A stretch of 55,915 nucleotides of DNA from Betaproteobacteria bacterium (GTDB lineage Bacteria; Pseudomonadota; Gammaproteobacteria; Burkholderiales; JAEUOS01). The first letter of the stretch is position 1, and every line of letters begins with the position of its first letter. Location: the NCBI GenBank assembly GCA_028292405.1, contig JAQGMJ010000068.1:1-55915 (forward strand), given 5' to 3'. Both the position numbers and the translations under genes were made by a program. Positions 9,912 to 17,745 of the stretch are shown in pieces. The notes beneath the pieces are model-generated. The model was given only the letters and a program-made list of their open reading frames with translations, had not been told where the DNA came from and did no database searches.

Positions 9912-10306
9912 TCGACCGCACCATCATCCCCGCCCCGACCCGCGGCCTGGACCTGAAACATAGCCTGGGCCTGCCGCAAAGCACGGTGGTGAAGAGCGGC
10001 GACCTGCTGTTTCTCTCCGGCGTGCTGGCGGTGCACCCCGGCACCGGCGAACGCATGCACGGCACGCTGACTTCCGAAGCACACCAGTGCCTGCAGAACC
10101 TGTCGATGATCCTCGGCCGCGCCGGCTCCAGCCTGGAAAAAGTCGTGCGGGTGCACGCGATGATTTATTCGCGCATCGAGTACGACGTTTTCAACAGCGT
10201 CTATCGGCAGTACTTCACGCCGGCGCAGGCACCGGCGCGCACGGTGTGGAGCGTCGGCATCCTGTATGGCCTGAAGGTGCAGCTCGACGTCATCGCCACT
10301 GTTTAA
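9908..10306 (+). CDS. RidA family protein, paralogue 2 (Arg conserved)
   Basis: 132 residues; RidA fold segments GDLLFLSGVLAVHP, VVRVHAMIYS and KVQLDVIATV. The carboxylate-binding arginine is present at R111 (APARTVWSV). The start is an ATG overlapping the preceding TGA (ATGA), indicating translational coupling. It is only loosely similar to paralogues 1, 3 and 4, so the cluster is not a recent tandem duplication. Substrate unknown. Confidence 0.87.
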   Translation: MIDRTIIPAPTRGLDLKHSLGLPQSTVVKSGDLLFLSGVLAVHPGTGERMHGTLTSEAHQCLQNLSMILGRAGSSLEKVVRVHAMIYSRIEYDVFNSVYRQYFTPAQAPARTVWSVGILYGLKVQLDVIATV

Positions 10307-10318
10307 GGACCTCAAACA

Positions 10319-10726
10319 ATGATGCAACGCACAGCCATCCCTTCGCCGATCGCAGCCCTGAACGTCGTACCTCCCGGCCAGGTGCCGCGCAGCCCCGCCG
10401 TTCGGGCCAGCAATCTCGTCTATCTCTCCAGCATGACCTCGATCGACCCGCAGACCGGGGAGTTTCGCCCCGGCAGCGTCACCGAGCAGACGCGCACTGC
10501 GCTGACCAACGTGGCAGCGCAATTGGTGTCGGGCGGCACGGACCTGCGCAATGCGGTCAAGGTCACCGTCCACCTGGCGAGCATCCTCGATTATGAGGAA
10601 ATGAACGCGGTTTATTGCGACTTTTTTACCGGCGACAGCTTGCCCGCCCGCACTGTCTGCGCAGTGCAAATGGCCGGCGGCCCCAAGGTCGGCTTCGAAT
10701 GCGTGGCCGCCATGCCGTCGGCCTGA
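10319..10726 (+). CDS. RidA family protein, paralogue 3 (Arg conserved)
   Basis: 135 residues with SNLVYLSSMTSIDPQTG, AVKVTVHLAS and a conserved R111 (LPARTVCAV), so enamine/imine deaminase chemistry is plausible. The conserved glycine in the usual LSG motif is a serine (LSSM). Twelve bases after paralogue 2, same operon. The second ATG in MMQR could be the true start. Confidence 0.87.
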   Translation: MMQRTAIPSPIAALNVVPPGQVPRSPAVRASNLVYLSSMTSIDPQTGEFRPGSVTEQTRTALTNVAAQLVSGGTDLRNAVKVTVHLASILDYEEMNAVYCDFFTGDSLPARTVCAVQMAGGPKVGFECVAAMPSA

Positions 10727-10787
10727 TCCATCCCCTTTTTGCCGCGACTCCGCTCAGGCGCCGCAGATTTCAATCAATGGAGCATCC

Positions 10788-11207
10788 ATGACTCAAAACA
10801 CCGAACCCACGCAACCCCTCAAGATCGAATACCTGGAGCAGACGCCCTGGGCCAGGGAACGTTCCTATTCGCCGGCCGTGAAGACCACCGGCGGCACCAC
10901 TATCTGGCTCTCGGGCCAGACCTGCGACAAGGACCTCGAGGGCAACGACATCAGCGGCAATTTCGCGGCGCAGACCCGCACCATATTCAAGATGCTCGAC
11001 GCTACCTTGCGCAAGGCCGGCGGCTCGCTGGCCAACATGGTCACCATGACGGTGTTCATCAAGGATGTGCGCTACGGCAACGACTTTGTCAGCATCCGCC
11101 GCGAGTTTTTCGAGGACACCAAATTTCCCTGCAGCGCCCTGCTGACCATCACCTCTTTCGCGCGTCTCGGATCGGTGATCGAAATCCAGGGCATCGCCGT
11201 GATCTGA
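10788..11207 (+). CDS. RidA family protein, paralogue 4 (lacks the catalytic Arg)
   Basis: 139 residues, the most divergent of the four: LSGQTCDKDLEGNDI, VTMTVFIKDVRYGNDF and SVIEIQGIAVI keep the RidA strands. At the catalytic position FPCSALL has serine (S116) in place of arginine, as in non-deaminase subgroups. A 61-base gap precedes it with no visible terminator, so it is probably still in the operon. Its stop is followed by the Rrf2 promoter region. Confidence 0.85.
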   Translation: MTQNTEPTQPLKIEYLEQTPWARERSYSPAVKTTGGTTIWLSGQTCDKDLEGNDISGNFAAQTRTIFKMLDATLRKAGGSLANMVTMTVFIKDVRYGNDFVSIRREFFEDTKFPCSALLTITSFARLGSVIEIQGIAVI

Positions 11208-11251
11208 GCGCCGGCTCTTGCGGGCACGCGCGGCCTGGATTTGCCTTTTCC

Positions 11252-11278
11252 TTTGTGTGCGTGATACAGTTACACAAA
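11252..11278. promoter_or_regulatory. Candidate Rrf2 autoregulatory operator
   Basis: Inverted repeat TTTGTGT-N13-ACACAAA just upstream of the Rrf2-type gene. Its right half contains the 9-mer AGTTACACA (11268-11276), repeated exactly at 11840-11848 in front of the downstream hydrolase. Function is inferred from position and repetition only. Confidence 0.45.
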
Positions 11279-11326
11279 TGCCCGGCACGTCACCGGCCCG
11301 GGCAAGCGCATTTACAGGAAATCGCC

Positions 11327-11812
11327 GTGCCCTCCTCCACCCGTTTTGCCGTGGCCATCCACGCGCTTACCGTTCTCACCCTGCTGCGTGACCGCCCCTC
11401 GCGCTCGGAGGACCTCGCGCGCAGCGTGCAGACCAATCCAGCGGTGATCCGCCGCATTCTCGGGCTGCTCGCCGATGCCGGCATTGTCAAGACCCAACTC
11501 GGCCAGGGCGGCGGCGCGCTGCTCGCCAAAGAGCCGGAGGAGATCACGCTGCGCGAGATCTACCGCGCGGTCGAGGAGCCGCATTTGTTCGCCCTGCACC
11601 GCTCTCCGCCCTATCCCAAGTGCTACGTCGGCCACAACATCACGCCGGTGCTGGAGGAGGAATTCAGCCGCATCGAGCAGGCTGCCGGCGCGGCGCTCGA
11701 CAAGACCACCATGGCCGACATCGCCGCCCAAGTCGAGACCACGGCCGGATTTGCCTTCAAGGGCGACCTGCGCTTTCCGCAGCCCCGCGCCGCGGCGCGC
11801 AAGCCAGCCTGA
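11327..11812 (+). CDS. Rrf2-family transcriptional regulator
   Basis: About 161 residues. The N-terminal winged helix is recognisable (STRFAVAIHALTVL, RSEDLARSVQTNPAVIRRIL, GGGALLAKEPEEITLREIYRAVE), followed by the short dimerisation helix. Only one cysteine (KCYVGHNI) is present where IscR/NsrR carry three, so an Fe-S cluster of that type is unlikely; it resembles the CymR/YwnA-like cluster-free subgroup. GTG start with AGGAA six bases upstream. It lies between the RidA operon and the hydrolase gene, and repeated AGTTACACA sites before it and before the next gene suggest it controls both. Confidence 0.88.
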   Translation: MPSSTRFAVAIHALTVLTLLRDRPSRSEDLARSVQTNPAVIRRILGLLADAGIVKTQLGQGGGALLAKEPEEITLREIYRAVEEPHLFALHRSPPYPKCYVGHNITPVLEEEFSRIEQAAGAALDKTTMADIAAQVETTAGFAFKGDLRFPQPRAAARKPA

Positions 11813-11826
11813 TTTTTTTCTGCCTT

Positions 11827-11855
11827 TTGAACCTGTATTAGTTACACAGTTACAT
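11827..11855 (+). promoter_or_regulatory. Candidate promoter with overlapping operator for the MBL-fold hydrolase gene
   Basis: A TTGAAC (-35, 11827-11832) is followed after 17 bases by TTACAT (-10, 11850-11855, weak). Between and into the -10 lie two direct AGTTACA copies (11840-11846 and 11848-11854). The shared 9-mer AGTTACACA also occurs before the Rrf2 gene, which fits repression by that regulator (inference). Confidence 0.45.
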
Positions 11856-11917
11856 ATTAAAGACTACAACCGCCATACCGATTGCATCACCACCCCCAAC
11901 CATCCACAGGAGTCCCC

Positions 11918-12904
11918 ATGTTGAAAACCAAGGCGAAAGCCACCTTTTGCGCCGCGCTGCTGGCCGCCTCCGGCGCGGCGGCAGCGCAGAGCGCGCCCCC
12001 GGCCGGCGCCCCGCCCCTGTCGTATGAAACCCTGGTGTCGGACGGCCTGGTGCGCGCCAGCGCCGCCAAATTGCCCAGCGGCGAGGCCATCGCCTCCTCG
12101 CCCATTACCTCGGTGCTGGTCTACGGCAAGACCGATGCCCTCCTGATCGACCCGCCGCTGAGCCTTGAACAAACGCGCCAGGTCGGCGACTGGATCGCGC
12201 GTTCCGGCAAGCACCTGAAGTACATCTACAGCACCCACGGCCACGGCGACCACTGGTTCGGCACCAAGCAACTGATGGACCGCTTCCCCGGCGTCACCGC
12301 CTACGCCACGCCCGGCACGCTCGCGCTGATGCACAAGCAGGCCACCGAGGGCCGCCAGAAGCTGTTCGACCGCGATTTCCCCGGCCAGCTCGGCGAGACG
12401 CCGGTGCTGGCGCAAGTGGTGCCCGCCGGGGGCTTCGAGCTGGAAGGCAAGCGCGTGCTGCCGGTCGAGGTCGGCCATAGCGACACCGACGACACCACCG
12501 TGCTCTACGTGCCCTCCATCGGCCTGGTGGCCGCGGGCGACGTCGCCTACAACGGCGTGCACCAATATCTGCTCGAAGGCGGCCACGGCGGCTTTGAGGG
12601 CTGGCTGGCGGCGATTGCCAAGGTCGAGGCCCTGAAGCCGCGCATCGTCATCGCCGGCCACAAGAACAAGGCGCTGCCGGACGACCCGAAGATTCTTGGT
12701 GGGACCCGCCAGTACCTGCTCGATGCGCAGCGCCTGCTCGCCGCCAATCCGGCGCCGCAGGCCTACTACGAGCAGATGCTCGCGCTCTACCCCAACCACC
12801 TCAATCGCGGCCCGCTCTGGTACAGCGGCGTCGGCCTGCTGGCGCAGCAGCAGGCTACGCAGGAACAGGCGGCAAAGACGGCCGCCGCGCCCACCGTCAG
12901 GTGA
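11918..12904 (+). CDS. Secreted metallo-beta-lactamase-fold hydrolase
   Basis: 328 residues with a signal peptide (cleavage near AAAAQS, residue 24). The zinc motif H-x-H-x-D-H is complete in THGHGDHWFG (H107, H109, D111, H112), with later ligands likely in VGHSDTDDT and AGHKN. Acts in the periplasm. The substrate cannot be told: the fold covers beta-lactamases, lactonases, glyoxalases and sulfatase-like enzymes, and context favours a catabolic esterase or lactonase over antibiotic resistance. ATG with AGGAG five bases upstream. The 3' end overlaps the convergent amidohydrolase by eight bases. Confidence 0.85.
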   Translation: MLKTKAKATFCAALLAASGAAAAQSAPPAGAPPLSYETLVSDGLVRASAAKLPSGEAIASSPITSVLVYGKTDALLIDPPLSLEQTRQVGDWIARSGKHLKYIYSTHGHGDHWFGTKQLMDRFPGVTAYATPGTLALMHKQATEGRQKLFDRDFPGQLGETPVLAQVVPAGGFELEGKRVLPVEVGHSDTDDTTVLYVPSIGLVAAGDVAYNGVHQYLLEGGHGGFEGWLAAIAKVEALKPRIVIAGHKNKALPDDPKILGGTRQYLLDAQRLLAANPAPQAYYEQMLALYPNHLNRGPLWYSGVGLLAQQQATQEQAAKTAAAPTVR

Positions 12905-13730
12905 AAAACAGGCGGAACGCCGTCTCGCCGCCGATGCGCGCGCGGGCGGCGGCGTCCGGCACCCAGTCCTTGAAGGCGGCGACGGTGTCGGCGTAGCTGA
13001 CCTTGTCTTCGAAGGCGGCGAAAGGCCAGTCGCTGCCCCAGAGCAGGCGCTCGGGACCGGCGGCTTTCAGCAGTTCTCGTGCGCAGTCGATCGCCATTTG
13101 CGGGGTTTTCAGGCGGTAACCGGCGGAGAGCTTGACCCAGGTATGGCCGGCGGCGACGGATTTGAGCACGCGCTGGAAGCCGGGACAGGCGATGCCAAGG
13201 TCGGCGCCGGGCCGGCCGAAATGGTCGATCACCAGCTTTTTGATGCCGGCTTTTTCGAGCAACTCGATGGCCGGCGGCAGGCGCGCGCCTTCGTCGTGCA
13301 GTTCCACATGCCAGTCGAGGTCGTTGACCCGGCGCAGCAGGCGCTGATACTCGGGGCTGGAGAGGTCAGGCGTTTGTTTGAGACTGCGCCATTGCAGGCG
13401 GATGCCGACCACGCCGTCGTCGCGCATCTGGCGCAAGATGTACGGGTCGGTAGTCGGCTCGACGATCACCGTGGTGCGCAGGCGTTTGTGCTTGCGCGTC
13501 GCGTCGATCATGTAATCGTTGTAGTCGCCGTAGATGCTGGCGGCGGCCATCACGGCGTAGCCGACGCCGTGGGCCTCCAGCGTCGCCAGATATTGTTCCG
13601 TGGTCGCATCCGCTGGCGGCTTGTGCCAGGCCTCGCCGCTCATCGGCATGTCGAGCATGTAGACGTGGGCGTGGGTGTCGACGGCGGGCACGTCGGCGGC
13701 AGGTATCGCGGTACGGGTCATGGCAACCAT
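12897..13730 (-). CDS. Amidohydrolase-2 family TIM-barrel hydrolase A
   Basis: Metal-dependent hydrolase of the group that includes 2-pyrone-4,6-dicarboxylate lactonase and ACMS decarboxylase. 277 residues. It has HxH at the first strand (VDTHAHVYM), the central VIDHFGRPGA and the last-strand aspartate in LLWGSDWPF. The start ATG overlaps the preceding TGA by one base (TGATG), indicating coupling to the upstream paralogue. A second ATG nine bases downstream is possible. Last gene of a five-gene minus-strand operon. Exact reaction unknown. Confidence 0.86.
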   Translation of the reverse strand: MVAMTRTAIPAADVPAVDTHAHVYMLDMPMSGEAWHKPPADATTEQYLATLEAHGVGYAVMAAASIYGDYNDYMIDATRKHKRLRTTVIVEPTTDPYILRQMRDDGVVGIRLQWRSLKQTPDLSSPEYQRLLRRVNDLDWHVELHDEGARLPPAIELLEKAGIKKLVIDHFGRPGADLGIACPGFQRVLKSVAAGHTWVKLSAGYRLKTPQMAIDCARELLKAAGPERLLWGSDWPFAAFEDKVSYADTVAAFKDWVPDAAARARIGGETAFRLFFT

Positions 13731-14554
13731 CAGGAGAAATACAGCTTCAGCGCATTCTCGCCGAACACTTTGCGGCGCGTGGCCTCGTCCGGCATCCAGG
13801 CATCCACGGTTTCCATGGTGCGCTTGTAGGTGCTGGCTTTTTCGTCGCCGACGAAAGGACAATCGCTGGCCCACACCAGGCGGTCCGCGCCAACGGTGCG
13901 CAACAACTCGCGGCCGTAGGTGGCTACGCGCTCTTCGCCGAGGCGATAGCCGGCCGACATTTTCACCCAGGTACGCCCGCGCTCGATGGAGCGCAGCATC
14001 GCCTGGAAACCCTCGCAGGCGATGCCCTTTGCAGGGTCGGGCCGGCCGTAGTGGTCCAGAACCAGCTTCACTCCCGAGGCTTCGAAATGCGACAACACCT
14101 GCGGCAGACGTGGCCCGTCCACATGCAGATGCACGTGCCAGTCGAGGTCGCGCAGCCGGCGCAGGAAGCGGCGCCAGGCGAAGGTGGCGAGATCGGGAAT
14201 CTCCTTCATCGTGATGAAGGAGAGGCGCACGCCGACCACGCCGTCGCGCGCCATCGCTTCCAGCGTATAGCGCTCCACCGAGGGCTCGACGATCACCGTG
14301 CCGCGCAGGCGTGGATATTTGCGCAGCGCCTCGATCATGTAGTCGTTGTAGTCCGCCCAGGGGCTGCCGGCGGCGAGCACGGCGAACTGCACGCCGTGCG
14401 CGTCCATCACTGCCAGGTATTGCTCGGGCGTAAAGGCATAGTCCGGGTTGTGGCGCGGATTGGCCACCACCGGCATGTCGGCGGAAAACACGTGGGCATG
14501 CGCATCCACCACCAGTGCATCGACGATCGGCGAATGCGCCGCGGCCATGGCCAT
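13730..14554 (-). CDS. Amidohydrolase-2 family TIM-barrel hydrolase B
   Basis: 274 residues, clearly homologous to hydrolase A: VVDAHAHVF (HxH), YNDYMIEAL, VLDHYGRPD and VWASDCPFVGDE. Both share the segment pattern YNDYMI(D/E)A and VGIRL/VGVRL, so they are likely old paralogues with related substrates. The ATG at 14554 has AGGAA five bases upstream, two bases after the preceding stop. Member of the Bug/amidohydrolase operon. Substrate unknown. Confidence 0.87.
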   Translation of the reverse strand: MAMAAAHSPIVDALVVDAHAHVFSADMPVVANPRHNPDYAFTPEQYLAVMDAHGVQFAVLAAGSPWADYNDYMIEALRKYPRLRGTVIVEPSVERYTLEAMARDGVVGVRLSFITMKEIPDLATFAWRRFLRRLRDLDWHVHLHVDGPRLPQVLSHFEASGVKLVLDHYGRPDPAKGIACEGFQAMLRSIERGRTWVKMSAGYRLGEERVATYGRELLRTVGADRLVWASDCPFVGDEKASTYKRTMETVDAWMPDEATRRKVFGENALKLYFS

Positions 14555-14556
14555 GA

Positions 14557-15531
14557 CTATTCCTGTGGAATACCGGCCTTCTTGATCACCGCCGCCCACT
14601 TGGGAATGTCTACGTGCAACTGCTTGGTCAGGTCGGCCGGCGGACCGACATAGGAAGTGGTGCCGAGGTCGAGCATGCGCCTCTTGAAATCGGCTGAACC
14701 GGTGACCGTGTTGACCGCGTCGTTGAGCTTGGCGACGATCTCGGGGGGCGTGCCCTTGGGCACCACCAGCGCATTCCAGCCCACCACCTGGTAGCCCGGC
14801 ACGCCGGCTTCCTGCACCGCCGGCACATTGGGCAGGTAGGGCGAGCGCTTGGGTGCGGAAGTCGCGAGCACGCGCAGCATGCCCGAATCGATCTGCGCCT
14901 TCATCGAGGCATAGGACTCGATGCCGAACTCGACGTCGTGGCCCACCAGCGCGCGCAGCACATCAGGCGAGGTCTTGAAGGGAACGATCTGCACGTTCAG
15001 GTTGGCGGTCGACTTGAACAGCTCGGCCGAGAGGTTTTGCGTGCTGCCGGGGTTGATGCTGCCGAAGTTGAGCTTGCCCGGCCTGGCGCGCGCATCCTTC
15101 AGCAGGTCGCCCAGGGTCTTGTAGGGCGAGTCCTTGGGCACCAGGATGCACAGGTCGTAGAAGGCCATCAGCCCGACCGGGGTGAAGTCATTCTCGACGT
15201 CGAAGGGCAGCTTCTTGTAGAGCGATTTGCTGATGGCCGTGCCGTTGGTGTACATCAAAAGCGTATAGCCGTCCGGGCGGTTGCCCATCGCGGCCTGCGC
15301 GGCGGGAATGCCGCCGGCGCCGGGCCGGTTGTCGACGATCACCTGCTGGCCGAGCACCTTGGTCATGCCCTCGCTGATCAGGCGCGCGGTGATGTCGCCG
15401 AAGCCGCCGGGGCCGAAGGCGATGATCATGCGGATCGGCTGGTCCGGGAACTTGGCGGCGGTCTGCGCCTGGGCGGCACCAGCGAAAAATGCGCAACAGG
15501 CGCAAACGAGAGTCAACAGACGGCGAAGCAT
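14557..15531 (-). CDS. Bug-family (tripartite tricarboxylate) periplasmic binding protein 1
   Basis: 324 residues with a cleavable signal peptide (AAQAQ). The mature start FPDQPIRMIIAFGPGGFGD and the VDNRPGAGGIPAAQAAMGNRPDGYTLL block identify the TctC/Bug family, which binds carboxylates, amino acids or nicotinate. No TctA/TctB membrane genes are in the window, so it is an orphan receptor, common in Burkholderiales. Start with GGAG six bases upstream. Placed between two amidohydrolase genes, suggesting the bound solute is their substrate or a relative. Confidence 0.92.
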   Translation of the reverse strand: MLRRLLTLVCACCAFFAGAAQAQTAAKFPDQPIRMIIAFGPGGFGDITARLISEGMTKVLGQQVIVDNRPGAGGIPAAQAAMGNRPDGYTLLMYTNGTAISKSLYKKLPFDVENDFTPVGLMAFYDLCILVPKDSPYKTLGDLLKDARARPGKLNFGSINPGSTQNLSAELFKSTANLNVQIVPFKTSPDVLRALVGHDVEFGIESYASMKAQIDSGMLRVLATSAPKRSPYLPNVPAVQEAGVPGYQVVGWNALVVPKGTPPEIVAKLNDAVNTVTGSADFKRRMLDLGTTSYVGPPADLTKQLHVDIPKWAAVIKKAGIPQE

Positions 15532-15574
15532 GCGTTACTCCAAAAAATGGTCGAATGAAAAAATTGAAATGCGA

Positions 15575-16480
15575 TCAGGCGCCCGGCGGCACGCCATACA
15601 GCGCCACCGGGTTGTCGGCGAGGATGCGCTTCTGGTCGGCCGCATCCGGCGCCCATTCCAGCAGCAGGTCGAACAGGTCGCCGTCGTTCGGCATCTGGCG
15701 GCCGACCATGTTGACGTGCGGCCAATCCGAGCCCCAGAGCATGCGCTCGGGCGCGTGCTTGATGAGGGCCTGGGCCATCGGCGTGACTTCCGCGTAAGGC
15801 ATGTCGCCGGGCACGCAGCGCATCGGACCGGAGAGCTTGACCCAGACGCGGCCGGTGTCGAGCATGCGCAGGAGCGTCTGGAACGCCGGCTGGTTCAGCC
15901 CCTTGGCGGCCGGAATGGCGGCAAAGTGGTTGAGCACGATCTGGTTCGGCAGCGCCAGCAAATCTTTTTCGTAATCGACCAGGTCTTCGCCCTTGGGATA
16001 GAAATGCACCGGCCAGTTCAGCGCCATCGCCTGTTTCGCCACGCCGGGCAGGATGCGCGGCAGGTTCTTGGCGTGGCCATCTGAAACGAAACGCACACCG
16101 CGCACGCCCAGCGCGTGCAGGCGCTTGAGCTCGGCGTCGGCGATCGTCTCCGGGGGCAAAATCACGCCGATGAAGCGCGATGGATATTTTTTCAGCGTCA
16201 CTTCCATGTAGCTATAGTCGCGCCCGTAGCCGCCGCCGCTGACGATGATCGAACGCGCCAGGCCAAGCGCGTCCTGCATGGCAATGTTCATCTCCGGGGT
16301 GGCGGGACCGGAGACGTAGGGGCTGGTCGGGTCTTGCGCGTACTCGTCCTGCGGACCGAACAGGTGAATCTGGCAGTCCCAGCTGCCGGGCGGCGCCGTA
16401 AGCTTGGGCTTGTTGAAAGTCAGGTCGGGGGGCGGCGTCAGGTAAGGCATGTGGCTTTCTTTCGGCAATCCGATGCTCAT
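15575..16480 (-). CDS. Amidohydrolase-2 family TIM-barrel hydrolase C
   Basis: 301 residues. The first-strand motif is CQIHLFG, with Q in place of the first H of the usual HxH, a pattern seen in some LigI-like 2-pyrone-4,6-dicarboxylate lactonase relatives. VLNHFAAIP and MLWGSDWPHVN follow. Start chosen at 16480, where ATGA overlaps the upstream Bug stop; MPYLTPPP at 16450 is the alternative. It differs more from A and B than they do from each other, so probably a different step or substrate. Confidence 0.86.
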   Translation of the reverse strand: MSIGLPKESHMPYLTPPPDLTFNKPKLTAPPGSWDCQIHLFGPQDEYAQDPTSPYVSGPATPEMNIAMQDALGLARSIIVSGGGYGRDYSYMEVTLKKYPSRFIGVILPPETIADAELKRLHALGVRGVRFVSDGHAKNLPRILPGVAKQAMALNWPVHFYPKGEDLVDYEKDLLALPNQIVLNHFAAIPAAKGLNQPAFQTLLRMLDTGRVWVKLSGPMRCVPGDMPYAEVTPMAQALIKHAPERMLWGSDWPHVNMVGRQMPNDGDLFDLLLEWAPDAADQKRILADNPVALYGVPPGA

Positions 16481-17475
16481 TCAGCGGTGATCTTGGCGTC
16501 GCGCACCAGGTCGCGCCATTGCTTGAGCTCGGTTCGGATTTGCGCGCCGAAGGCGGCGGCGTCGCTATTCAGGATTTCAACACCGTCATGGGTCAGGCGG
16601 TCGCGCACCTCGGGAATCTTCACCGCGCCCAGGAAGGCGCGGCCCACCTTGTCGACAATCGCGGGCGAGGTCCCGGAGGGCGCCATCACGCCCATCCACA
16701 GGCTGCCTTCGTAGCCGGGCAGGCCCGATTCGGCGACGGTCGGCACATCAGGCAATTGCGGCATGCGATGCTTGGCGGCGGTAGCCAGCACCTTCAGGCG
16801 CTTGGCGGCGAGCATCGGGCCGGAGGTGGCAAAGGTGTCGAGCTTCAATTGCACTACGCCGCCCAGCAGGTCGTTCATCGCCGGCGCCGCGCCCTTGTAG
16901 GCCACCGGCACCACCTGGATGCTGGCGCGCTTGAGCAGCAGCTCCATGGTGACGTGCGGCAGGGTGCCGTTACCGGCGTGGCTGTAGTTGAGCTTGTTTG
17001 GATTGGCGCGGGCGTAGGCGACGAATTCCTTGAAGGTGTTGAACGGCGCCGCCGGGTGCGCGATCAGCAATTCGGGCGCGGTGGCCACCAGCGCCACGGG
17101 AATCAGGTCCTTCTCCGTGTCGAAGGGCAGCTTCTTGTAGATCGCCGGGTTGATGGTGTGTCCGGGCGTGGTGTACAGCAGGTTGTAGCCGTCGGCCGGC
17201 GACTTGGCGATATTGTCTTCGGCAATGCTGCCGCCGGCGCCGGGCCGGTTGTCGATGACGATGGTGGTCTTGAGGGCCTCGGCCGCCTTGTTGGCGATCA
17301 GGCGCCCGACCACGTCCACGGTGCCGCCGGCGGGAAAGGGAATCACCAGGCGGATCGGCTTGTCCGGATACTCGGCGTGGGCGCCCGCGGCGCCGAACAG
17401 CACGCAGGCAAGGCCCAAATGGCGCACGACGGCGCGAAAGAATAAAAGGGAAGATGTCATATTTGTGGGAAGCAT
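16477..17475 (-). CDS. Bug-family periplasmic binding protein 2
   Basis: 332 residues. Signal segment ends near GAHAEYPDKP; family blocks LVIPFPAGGTVDVVGR, VIDNRPGAGGSIAEDNI and YKKLPFDTEKDLIPV are present. First gene of the five-gene minus-strand unit (Bug2, hydrolase C, Bug1, hydrolase B, hydrolase A). Start at 17475 or at the in-frame ATG at 17460; neither has a good ribosome site. It is only a distant paralogue of Bug 1, so the operon carries two separate receptors. Confidence 0.9.
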   Translation of the reverse strand: MLPTNMTSSLLFFRAVVRHLGLACVLFGAAGAHAEYPDKPIRLVIPFPAGGTVDVVGRLIANKAAEALKTTIVIDNRPGAGGSIAEDNIAKSPADGYNLLYTTPGHTINPAIYKKLPFDTEKDLIPVALVATAPELLIAHPAAPFNTFKEFVAYARANPNKLNYSHAGNGTLPHVTMELLLKRASIQVVPVAYKGAAPAMNDLLGGVVQLKLDTFATSGPMLAAKRLKVLATAAKHRMPQLPDVPTVAESGLPGYEGSLWMGVMAPSGTSPAIVDKVGRAFLGAVKIPEVRDRLTHDGVEILNSDAAAFGAQIRTELKQWRDLVRDAKITAE

Positions 17476-17606
17476 CAGACGCGAAATAAAGCGGCGCCGC
17501 GAATGAACCCCTGGGCGACAGTGCCCGACTCAACACCGTCCGCGGCGGCGGGGATGGAAGTATCGGACATTTTGCTCCCGGACACATCCGCATACCGGTT
17601 CTAACA

Positions 17607-17627
17607 GCTATGCATTAAGCGCATAGC
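17607..17627. promoter_or_regulatory. Inverted repeat in the divergent Bug2/aminotransferase promoter region
   Basis: Perfect GCTATGC-N7-GCATAGC with 7-base arms, containing the T-N11-A pattern common in LysR-type sites. It lies 132 bases before the Bug2 start and 119 before the aminotransferase start, in the only sizeable gap between these divergent units. No LysR gene is nearby, so the regulator is unknown. Confidence 0.45.
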
Positions 17628-17745
17628 CGAACCTGTTCACACCACGCCGGCGGCAATGTTTGTTAAAGATGGTCAGATTTGAGCAGATCAATTGCCTGGC
17701 GCCGTAAAAACAACCAAACTCCGTAGTCCTTTCAAACCGCGCACC

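Noticed and set aside
11918..12904. Antibiotic-resistance metallo-beta-lactamase
   Set aside because: The HxHxDH motif alone is not specific, and the neighbours are catabolic.
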